5,552 nt of DNA, from contig JAESQE010000123.1 in the NCBI GenBank assembly GCA_016765335.1, positions 6,912 to 12,463 on the forward strand, written 5' to 3'. The notes beneath the pieces are model-generated. The model was not told the DNA's origin. It was given only the letters and a program-made list of their open reading frames with translations, and ran no database searches. This DNA is from Planctomycetaceae bacterium (lineage in GTDB: Bacteria; Planctomycetota; Planctomycetia; Planctomycetales; Planctomycetaceae). Below are positions 1 through 5,552 of the stretch, in pieces; the first letter of the stretch is position 1, and every line of letters begins with the position of its first letter. Both the position numbers and the translations under genes were made by a program.

Positions 1-139
1 GCATTACGATTGCAAAGTTGTGAGGCATGTGATCAGAGTTGGAGAATCGAAATTCAACCGGTTTTCCAGCTTGAACCGCAATTTGTTCTTTATCGTAAAT
101 CATCCGAGCAGTGACTGTTCCGATCGCAATGATTCTCAC
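1..139 (-). other. Cupredoxin (azurin/plastocyanin-like) domain, truncated by window edge
   Basis: From about residue 1321 (DVRIIAIGTVTARMIYDKEQ) the sequence becomes the first strands of a type I copper domain: IAVQAGKPVEFRFSNSD followed by HMPHNFAIVM at the edge. The His-Asn pair H1360-N1361 matches the first copper ligand and the following Asn in azurin/auracyanin-type proteins. The remaining ligands (Cys, His, usually Met) lie beyond position 1 and cannot be checked. The expected role is electron acceptance from the dehydrogenase in the periplasm, an inference. Confidence 0.8.
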
Positions 140-3100
140 ATCCAGGTTTTGCAGACGCTCAGTGATTGCTGCGGCTTGCTTGGCTGGTAACTTGGAAGCC
201 AAGGCTCGTGCAAAGTCAGCGGTTTCCAAGGCGGATTTTGTTGTGCGAGAACTTACCGGTAAAGAACTGAGGTATTCGATCAGGTTATCGACCAAAGGTG
301 GGACTTCGTTTTGTACCCAGTTTTTCTGATTAATTAATTTGAGCGAATTGATTGCAGCAGGACGAGATTTGTTTGCTTTGATCAAATTGGCTAAATCGGT
401 GAACTTTTCTGATTGATGACCTGGGATCGAAGCTAAAGAATGAATGGCAATGTCGTGAATCGTTTCGCTACCCGAGATAGAAAGTGCTTCGGGGGAAATC
501 TTTGATTTCTTGATTCCCGGTCCTGACCAGTTCACATTTAATCCATCGCCTCCACCGTTATCGAAATAGGTGACAACGATTGAGTGCGAACCAGCTGAAA
601 GAGTTACCGAGGCATTCTTTTCTGACATGCCGTGCAGGCCATCGTTATTGACGAGAAGTTTTTCATCAAGATAAATTCTTGATCCATCATCAGAAGCAAT
701 ATAGAAGGTGTATTTACCTTGTTTAGGAACAGTGAGCACACCAGTAAATCGCAGGGCAAACTTGTCTCGACTTTTTCCAGCAGGGACGAAAAATGAAATA
801 TCAGGACGAACTGTTGAAACAATCGGCTTCATTTTATCGAGGGTTTCAATCGCAACGTTTGATCCGCTGGGGTAATAGTAGTCGACAGAAATTCCTGGTT
901 TCCCTGCCTCTCGCGAAGATTCTTTTTTCAGGTTCGGAGGAAGTTCAAACATCAATGAGCGAACGTTTTCGTAAAGAGTTTCACGCAATCGGTTTTCTGG
1001 GATCGCTGGGATCGCAGCCAGCAAATCACGAAGGCTTTGTTTATCTTTAGAGGCACCGAAGAAAGCGTTTTTTCCTGAGCCATCTGCAACAATCCAGGCG
1101 ATGTAGCCTGCGCGTCTGGTTTCAGGCGTTTTACCTTTAATTGCGAAAGATTCAAGTTCGTTACGAACTTTCTTTAATTCCGCAGGCGGCTGAGCAGCCA
1201 GGATTTGCCCAAGAGAATCAAGAGACTGCTTCTGGTTTTTGCTATCTCGTTCCTTAATCATTTCGACTAACAATCCCAGCTGCGAAGTATTACGAAGCTT
1301 CGAGTATTCCGTCAAAGCTTCCTTTAACACAGCTTCTGGAACTGTTGATCGACTTAGAATTGCTTGATAGACTGCTTCGGTTCGATCAAGTTTTAATAAG
1401 TCTTCCGGAGTTGCAGATGTTAATGCATAGGCATGTGCAGCTTTCGAAAGAGTCTTTTTGTTGTTGATCGCCTGTTTGAGGATTTCATCAACATTGAGCT
1501 GTGATTTTGCATAATTCAAAACCGTTGTTAACTCTGCATCAACTGAATGTACTGCAACTTCAAAAATAACTTCTGCTGCATTGAGTCCCCCGAATTCAAC
1601 AGCGGCTTTAACTGCTTCTGCTCGAACCAGACCTGATTGGTCCTGTGCAGCAGTCAGTAAAAGTTTATCCCAGCCATCAACCTGGAGGGTGTTCCAATGG
1701 CCAAGGGTTCTAATCGCAGCGGCTCTGACACGAGGTTCAGTTGCTTCGAATACTTTGTTAAGTAATTTTACATTAGGAATGCGTTGCTCTTCAAAGACCC
1801 ACAAACATTCTAACAATGCCTGGGCATCATCAGGTTTTGTGATATCCCGCTTGGCTGCCCATTTGCCAACCTGATTGGTAATCTCCTGAGCGTCGCGTCC
1901 GGAAAGTTCCAGGCGGGCACGGTAACGGGTGCTGTTTTCTTTTGCGTAGAAGTTTTGGCAAACCTCTGCAATCGGCTTACCTATCATTTTAGCTGGTTTA
2001 ACCAGTTCCCGTCCTTTGTAGGTCACACGGTAAATTCGACCGTGTTCGTGATCACGATTAGGGTCTCGCATGTTGTGTTGCATGTGTCCGATGATTGTGT
2101 TGTGCCAATCGCAGACATACAAGGCTCCATCACTTCCGACTTCAATATCGCTGGGACGAAAGTTTGGATCTTCAGAATAAAGAATGGGCGGGACTTCAAC
2201 AGCAGTAATATCTGCACCATCGTATTTGACTTCGTGCTGTAATACTCCAAGGAATCCGATCGTATTACAGATCAGAAAATTTCCCTGAAATTGATCAGGA
2301 AAGTGTGAACTGGAAAGTATCCCGGTTGCAGAGACAGGTCGAACACGCTTTTTGAACCACTTCTTGTTCCCGATTCCTTTTCCAATATTAACGTAACTTC
2401 CAGTTCCGCCAGTTCCATCGTTTGCAAACTGGAAACCCCATTGATCAAACACATCGCCATGCGGATTCGGTCCGATAGGGAAGTGGAATTCAAATTCGAA
2501 TGTCCGAGGATTGAAGCGATGAACACCACTTGCACCAGAACGGAATGTCTTTGTTGGCGTTTCGAAGTTTGCAGTATTGAAAATACCACGTGACCAATAC
2601 AGCCAGCCATCCGGACCGACGACCACCGCGTTTGCTGAATGGTGAGTATCTGCACTGGAAACACCTTGCAGCATTCGTAATTTAACATCGGCTTTGTTGT
2701 CGCCATCGGTATCTTTTAAGAACCAAATCTCAGGAGATGCTGCGACTAAAACGCCACCGCCCCAGAATTCGAATCCTGTGACACTGTTTAAACCGTCAGC
2801 AAAAACGATGCATTCATCCGCAACACCATCCTGGTTTTCATCGGGAAAAATGAGTAGTGCATCTTGAGGAACTTCGGTTGGATTCCAGTGAGGGTAAGAC
2901 TGCCAGACTGATGCCCACAGTCGCCCGTCGGTATCAACAGCCATCTGAACAGGGTTGACGAGTCTGGGGAACATCTCTTCGGATGCAAACAGATTCACTT
3001 CCATGCCTTCGTGAATCTTCATTTTTGAGATGGCTTCTTTGCCTCCCAGATACGGGAAAGCACCATCTTTCAGTGGTCCTAATTTGTTTGTTTGAACCGC

Positions 3101-4099
3101 AAGTTCTTTGGGAAGATTGTTGTCAGTGACTTTCAGATCACTTCCTTTGGCCACTGCCCAGATACGTTGATCGCGGTTGGCTGTTTTGACATCAAAAATT
3201 TCCATTTCCCGCATCATCACATCAGCATTGGATTGATCGAACCAAGCCAGCTTCGAGCGACCGCCGTAAACGTTGTATCCGTCGACAACTCGGTATCTGC
3301 TGAACCACTCATGGTTTTTATCCAAAACGGCTTGGCGAAGTTTCTCTCTCTGGGGTATGGGAGCACTGCGTGATTTATCCGGGACAATCAAATCCATGAC
3401 AATAACGCGAGCAAGAGCTTCGTTTCCGTGTTCCAGCAGGTGAATGCCGTTCATCGTCAATGGCTTCTTCGCAGAGGCATACAGCTTTTGCGTTGGTCCG
3501 AAAAGATCGACGAACAGCGTTTTTTTCTGCTCGCACACTTTCTGCATGGCCGCAGAATAGATTTTCAGGTTTATGTTGTTTGCTGTTCCGTCGGGAAGGT
3601 GACGGGATTTCAGGTCTTCGTGGGCAATTGGCGAAAAGAAAACGAGCTGCGGTGCAGATTTTCCATTATATTTCTGAGCGTGCATCTGATCGATTAATGC
3701 AGCCAGGTCCGTCCGGAATTGGTCCAGTGCTTCTGGACCACGTAAAGCTTCGTTGTATCCGAAAAAGCAGAATACGACATCAGCTTCAACCTTGGTAAGC
3801 CATTGGTCTGGGCTTCCAAAATTATCGGAGCGATTTCGTGTTTTCAGTTCGTCTCCAGGAAATCCCAAGTTTCGAAATGTCAGATCGAGATCGGGATGCA
3901 TGCCATGCATGTACGATTCCAACCAGGCATGATGCTGCATACGGTCGGCTGTTGTGTTGCCGATGATGGCGATGTGATCTCCCTTTTTCAGCTTCAGGCG
4001 AGATTCTGCTGCATTCAGGCCAGAGCTAAACAGGCTGGAAGAAATTCCAACCAAAAGAATAAAATAGATACAACGACGACACGCAACACGATACTTCAT
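1..4099 (-). CDS. Secreted multidomain PVC-type membrane-bound dehydrogenase-like protein (SGNH - dehydrogenase - HEAT - PA14 - cupredoxin), 3' end outside window
   Basis: The frame starts at ATG 4099 and stays open for 1366 codons to the window edge, without a stop or frameshift. The start is chosen because a signal peptide follows at once (basic MKYRVACRR, hydrophobic core to about residue 28, probable cleavage after NAA). No strong Shine-Dalgarno precedes it. In order: SGNH/GDSL-like domain (about 40-240); a linker typical of these proteins (about 255-320, NHEWFSRYRVVDGYNVYGGR); the PVC membrane-bound dehydrogenase domain (about 360-695) ending in the diagnostic CDWHN...RDPNRDHEHGRIYRV stretch (663-692); HEAT-like helices (about 700-1060); PA14 (about 1069-1210); a helical linker; and the start of a cupredoxin (from about 1321). 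By family it is an exported oxidoreductase, probably on sugars or polysaccharide products; the substrate is unknown. No CxxCH heme motif occurs in the visible part. It follows an RbsC-type permease gene after 151 bp on the same strand. From family knowledge I expect roughly 80-120 more residues beyond the edge. Confidence is high for the gene and domains, low for the reaction. Confidence 0.93.
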   Translation of the reverse strand, partial: MKYRVACRRCIYFILLVGISSSLFSSGLNAAESRLKLKKGDHIAIIGNTTADRMQHHAWLESYMHGMHPDLDLTFRNLGFPGDELKTRNRSDNFGSPDQWLTKVEADVVFCFFGYNEALRGPEALDQFRTDLAALIDQMHAQKYNGKSAPQLVFFSPIAHEDLKSRHLPDGTANNINLKIYSAAMQKVCEQKKTLFVDLFGPTQKLYASAKKPLTMNGIHLLEHGNEALARVIVMDLIVPDKSRSAPIPQREKLRQAVLDKNHEWFSRYRVVDGYNVYGGRSKLAWFDQSNADVMMREMEIFDVKTANRDQRIWAVAKGSDLKVTDNNLPKELAVQTNKLGPLKDGAFPYLGGKEAISKMKIHEGMEVNLFASEEMFPRLVNPVQMAVDTDGRLWASVWQSYPHWNPTEVPQDALLIFPDENQDGVADECIVFADGLNSVTGFEFWGGGVLVAASPEIWFLKDTDGDNKADVKLRMLQGVSSADTHHSANAVVVGPDGWLYWSRGIFNTANFETPTKTFRSGASGVHRFNPRTFEFEFHFPIGPNPHGDVFDQWGFQFANDGTGGTGSYVNIGKGIGNKKWFKKRVRPVSATGILSSSHFPDQFQGNFLICNTIGFLGVLQHEVKYDGADITAVEVPPILYSEDPNFRPSDIEVGSDGALYVCDWHNTIIGHMQHNMRDPNRDHEHGRIYRVTYKGRELVKPAKMIGKPIAEVCQNFYAKENSTRYRARLELSGRDAQEITNQVGKWAAKRDITKPDDAQALLECLWVFEEQRIPNVKLLNKVFEATEPRVRAAAIRTLGHWNTLQVDGWDKLLLTAAQDQSGLVRAEAVKAAVEFGGLNAAEVIFEVAVHSVDAELTTVLNYAKSQLNVDEILKQAINNKKTLSKAAHAYALTSATPEDLLKLDRTEAVYQAILSRSTVPEAVLKEALTEYSKLRNTSQLGLLVEMIKERDSKNQKQSLDSLGQILAAQPPAELKKVRNELESFAIKGKTPETRRAGYIAWIVADGSGKNAFFGASKDKQSLRDLLAAIPAIPENRLRETLYENVRSLMFELPPNLKKESSREAGKPGISVDYYYPSGSNVAIETLDKMKPIVSTVRPDISFFVPAGKSRDKFALRFTGVLTVPKQGKYTFYIASDDGSRIYLDEKLLVNNDGLHGMSEKNASVTLSAGSHSIVVTYFDNGGGDGLNVNWSGPGIKKSKISPEALSISGSETIHDIAIHSLASIPGHQSEKFTDLANLIKANKSRPAAINSLKLINQKNWVQNEVPPLVDNLIEYLSSLPVSSRTTKSALETADFARALASKLPAKQAAAITERLQNLDVRIIAIGTVTARMIYDKEQIAVQAGKPVEFRFSNSDHMPHNFAIVM
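470..895 (-). other. PA14 domain
   Basis: Residues about 1069-1210 start at GISVDYYYPSGS and show the PA14 core: RFTGVLTVPKQGKYTFYIAS, DDGSRIYLDEKLLVNNDG, then LSAGSHSIVVTYFDNGGGDGLNVNWSGPG (W1191). The DDGS turn and the G-x-H-x-I-x-V-x-Y strand are typical. PA14 domains are beta-barrels often binding carbohydrate with calcium through paired Asp residues; here the DDG could serve. This suggests the protein is held to a glycan or cell-surface polymer, which is an inference from the family. Confidence 0.85.
920..2002 (-). other. HEAT-like helical repeat region
   Basis: Residues about 700-1060 are rich in amphipathic helices without cysteine motifs. The clearest HEAT-type unit is EPRVRAAAIRTLGHW (788-802), followed by a similar unit containing GLVRAEAVKAAVEFGG. 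Such a segment normally follows the dehydrogenase domain in this protein family and probably acts as a spacer or interaction scaffold. Individual repeat borders cannot be set reliably by eye. Confidence 0.65.
2015..3022 (-). other. PVC-type membrane-bound dehydrogenase domain (TIGR02604-like, beta-propeller)
   Basis: Residues about 360-695 begin with IHEGMEVNLFASEE (362-375) and carry the expected propeller signatures: DTDGRLWASVWQSYP, HHSANAVVVGPDGWLYWSRG, the HGDVFDQWGFQFANDGTGG region, and the closing CDWHN (663-667) with RDPNRDHEHGRIYRV (678-692). Two Asp-rich loops, DENQDGVADE (420-429) and DTDGDNKAD (463-471), resemble calcium-binding loops. Related to soluble quinoprotein glucose/sorbosone dehydrogenase-like propellers by family knowledge, it is thought to oxidise sugars or alcohols outside the cytoplasm, but the biochemistry of this subgroup is poorly known and the cofactor cannot be read from the sequence. 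Confidence 0.85.
3380..3982 (-). other. SGNH/GDSL-like hydrolase domain with altered catalytic residues
   Basis: Residues about 40-240 have the SGNH order. Block I is IIGNT (45-49), where active enzymes have GDS. Block II is NLGFPGDE (77-84), with G79 or G82 as candidate oxyanion glycine. Block III is FFGYNEA (112-118), keeping the conserved Asn (N116). Block V is MNGIHLLEHG (216-225), keeping H220 but with N217 where active enzymes have Asp. The usual Ser is therefore Thr49 and the usual Asp is Asn217. By recollection this N-terminal module is common in planctomycete dehydrogenase fusions. Either it is non-catalytic and binds acetylated or other carbohydrate, or it uses a modified mechanism; the sequence cannot decide. 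Confidence 0.8.
4007..4099 (-). other. Signal peptide of the large dehydrogenase-like protein
   Basis: Residues 1-31 form a basic N-region (K2, R4, R8, R9), a hydrophobic core (about residues 11-24, IYFILLVGISSSLF) and a small-residue cleavage region ending in N-A-A before E32. This is a standard Sec-type signal. The cysteines at 7 and 10 lie in the N-region and do not form a lipobox, so the protein is predicted to be released by signal peptidase I rather than lipidated. The cleavage site is estimated by eye. Confidence 0.75.
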
Positions 4100-4150
4100 C
4101 TGGAAAATCCCATCAATCGGAGTGAACACTAAATACTGACGTATCACTCT

Positions 4151-4180
4151 ATGTTAATTCGATCCCGACCTGAAACGCAA
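4151..4180 (-). promoter_or_regulatory. Weak sigma70-like promoter candidate in the spacer before the large gene
   Basis: In the 151-bp spacer (4100-4250), read on the minus strand, TTGCGT (4180-4175) and TAACAT (4156-4151) are separated by 18 nt and lie about 50 nt before the ATG at 4099. The matches to consensus are only partial (3/6 and 4/6), and planctomycete promoters are poorly defined. The rest of the spacer holds no recognisable gene, RNA or strong terminator, so read-through from the transporter genes is equally possible. Confidence 0.2.
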
Positions 4181-4250
4181 TGGTCTGGATGAGCATTTCT
4201 AGATTTCGCAGGCAGTCTGACTGAGCATAAAAAAAATGATGCGGATTTCT

Positions 4251-5258
4251 TTACGCTGTTTTTCGCATGCGTTGTCGTAAGGCATCAATGAGAACAGCAG
4301 CAATAATCACTGCTCCTGTGATGATGCGTTTGGTGGGATCAGAAGCTCCGATTTGTGCCAGTCCCGATTGTAAAACAGCTATAATCAACACTCCGAAAAA
4401 CGTATTGATGACCGAACCTCTTCCACCCATCAGGCTGGTGCCTCCAATCACACAGGCAGCGATTGCAGCCAGTTCCAGTCCGATCGCTGCATTGGGGTCT
4501 GCTGTTGAGAAACGAGAAGTTTGCATAACCCCAGCCATTCCGCACAACATCCCACTGATTGCAAAAACGGTAATCGAATACGGAGCTGATTTAATACCCG
4601 ACATCCGCACGGCTTCTGCATTAGTTCCAATCGCAATACAATAACGACCAAATAATGTTCGAGTCAGGATAAACTGTCCAACAATGACAACAACAATTGC
4701 AATCAGAAAAGCAGGGGAGAGGTACAGTTTTTGGATTGGTGTGCCAATCCATTCGACAGAGCTTCCGATATAGCGCGTTTGCGAATCGGTCACCATGTAC
4801 GCAATGCCTCGGGCAATTTCGAGCATGCCTAACGTGACAATAAACGAAGGGATGCCGGCTTTGATACTAATTGCACCATTAATAAATCCGCACGCAGCAC
4901 CTGCCAGTAAGCAGCAGGGAATCGCCATCGCAAGCGACCAACTATAATCAGCCATCATTACACCCAGAATCGCTGAAGAGAGGGCGAGCATCGAGCCAAC
5001 CGAAAGATCAATCCCGCCAATAATGAGCACAAAAGTCATTCCGACTGCAATAACTGTGAGATCAGGGATCTGATTCGCAATTGATGTCAGTGTCGTCATG
5101 CTTAGGAAATTATTACTCATCAAACTGAAGGTGAAGGTCAGTCCCGCTAGCACGCCCATCATCCCCGCATATTGCAGCAACGAAGATACGATGCCTGCCC
5201 CGCGATCAGATTCGTTGATTCTTTCGATGGTGTCTAATTTCGAATCCTTCTGATTCAT
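4251..5258 (-). CDS. RbsC-like sugar ABC transporter permease (BPD_transp_2 family)
   Basis: This complete 335-residue inner-membrane protein is the normal length for RbsC/XylH/AraH-type permeases, which form the channel of carbohydrate-uptake (CUT2) ABC importers. It has about ten hydrophobic segments (roughly 26-47, 64-82, 85-103, 108-127, 135-155, 181-200, 226-248, 262-280, 283-303 and 311-328) and the family signatures GGIDLSVGS (81-89), GIPSFIVTLG (135-144), the cytoplasmic ATPase-contacting loop with GRYCIAIGTNAEAVRMSGI (204-222), and GGTSLMGGRGS (272-282). The N-terminal 25 residues are polar and the C-terminus is basic (RQRMRKTA). The ATG overlaps the TGA of the upstream ATPase gene by 4 nt, and a weak Shine-Dalgarno GAGAAAG lies 7 nt before it (5272-5266), which fits translational coupling. 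The sugar cannot be told from the permease: ribose, xylose, galactose or another solute are all possible. Confidence 0.95.
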   Translation of the reverse strand: MNQKDSKLDTIERINESDRGAGIVSSLLQYAGMMGVLAGLTFTFSLMSNNFLSMTTLTSIANQIPDLTVIAVGMTFVLIIGGIDLSVGSMLALSSAILGVMMADYSWSLAMAIPCCLLAGAACGFINGAISIKAGIPSFIVTLGMLEIARGIAYMVTDSQTRYIGSSVEWIGTPIQKLYLSPAFLIAIVVVIVGQFILTRTLFGRYCIAIGTNAEAVRMSGIKSAPYSITVFAISGMLCGMAGVMQTSRFSTADPNAAIGLELAAIAACVIGGTSLMGGRGSVINTFFGVLIIAVLQSGLAQIGASDPTKRIITGAVIIAAVLIDALRQRMRKTA

Positions 5259-5552
5259 GATGCTACTTTCTCATTGGAATGCTCTAAATAGCCTGAAAAC
5301 GCAGATTGCATGATCAAATCCGTTGACCAATCTTCTCGGGAATATGTAGCAACCATTCGGCCGGCTGACATCACACCGATTTGATCACATGTTTCAAACA
5401 GTTCGTCGAGATCACTACTGACAATGACAATCGCTTTCCCTTGACTGGTTAGTGTTGCAAACAATCGATGAATGCGTTCCCGGGCAGCAACGTCGATGCC
5501 TCGGGTTGGTTCATCAAACAGAAACACATCTGCACGAGAAAGCAACCACTTG
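5255..5552 (-). CDS. RbsA-like sugar ABC transporter ATP-binding protein, C-terminal end (5' part outside window)
   Basis: The last 98 residues of a tandem-domain ABC ATPase of the RbsA/XylG/MglA type are visible, running in from the right edge and ending at TGA 5257-5255. They come from the second nucleotide-binding domain: Walker B with catalytic glutamate (VFLFDEP), the D-loop TRGIDVAARERI, then IVIVSSDLDEL, where Ser occupies the place of the switch His, as is usual in the second domain of this family. The KW before LLSRAD fits the segment just after the LSGGNQQK signature, which must lie outside the window. An in-frame TTG at 5545 is an internal leucine codon, not a start. The protein energises import through the permease encoded next, with which it overlaps by 4 nt. 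The tail beyond the fold (HSNEKVAS) is short and polar. Substrate is unknown. Confidence 0.93.
   Translation of the reverse strand, partial: KWLLSRADVFLFDEPTRGIDVAARERIHRLFATLTSQGKAIVIVSSDLDELFETCDQIGVMSAGRMVATYSREDWSTDLIMQSAFSGYLEHSNEKVAS

Noticed and set aside
2272..2706. 144-codon open frame on the minus strand in another frame of the large gene
   Set aside because: It overlaps the dehydrogenase domain, whose frame shows clear family motifs throughout; the alternative translation has no domain character.
3428..4132. Several plus-strand open frames of 89-112 codons opposite the SGNH-like domain
   Set aside because: All are antisense to the well-supported 4099-to-1 frame, mutually overlapping, and without recognisable motifs or ribosome binding sites.
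4213..4242. Possible terminator: palindrome CAGTCTGACTG (4213-4223) and GCAT...ATGC flanking an A-run (4225-4242, T-run on the minus strand)
   Set aside because: The palindrome has only a one-base centre and cannot form a normal hairpin; the other stem is four base pairs with a ten-base loop and the T-run sits inside the loop, so neither is a credible intrinsic terminator.
4267..4644. 125-codon open frame on the plus strand opposite the permease gene
   Set aside because: It lies wholly antisense to a strongly supported RbsC-like permease, has no recognisable domain, and is rich in residues expected from the complement of membrane-protein codons.
5543..5545. TTG as a start codon for the ATPase fragment
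   Set aside because: The frame is open through the window edge (Lys-Trp precede), and the residues match the interior of an ABC ATPase just before Walker B, so this is an internal leucine of a longer protein.

Overview
This window looks like chromosomal DNA from a planctomycete, most likely of the Planctomycetaceae (Gimesia/Rubinisphaera-like). The argument is the protein architecture: the large gene joins an SGNH/GDSL-like domain, a PVC-type 'membrane-bound dehydrogenase' domain (TIGR02604-like), HEAT-like helices, a PA14 domain and a cupredoxin in one secreted polypeptide, a combination known mainly from Planctomycetes. The genus is an inference. Base composition looks moderate, without strong skew.

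All convincing genes are on the minus strand, so the window is read from high to low coordinates. At the right edge (5552-5255) is the last part of an RbsA-type sugar ABC transporter ATPase, starting just before Walker B. Its stop overlaps by 4 nt (ATGA) the start of an RbsC-type permease (5258-4251), which is complete at 335 aa. A 151-bp spacer (4250-4100) follows, with no strong terminator and only a weak promoter candidate. From 4099 a single uninterrupted reading frame runs off the left edge: 1366 codons are visible and the stop is outside the window. This frame accounts for about 74% of the window.

The transporter pair would import a sugar or similar small polar solute, using a periplasmic binding protein not seen here. 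The giant protein has a signal peptide and so should act outside the cytoplasm. By family it is a probable PQQ/heme-associated, propeller-type dehydrogenase with added carbohydrate- or surface-binding (PA14) and copper electron-transfer (cupredoxin) modules. A joint role in carbohydrate use is plausible from adjacency but not shown. The most interesting points are the degenerate catalytic triad in the SGNH domain, the cupredoxin cut by the window edge, and the absence of a CxxCH heme motif in the 1366 visible residues. No RNA genes, mobile elements, CRISPR arrays or sizeable repeats were recognised.
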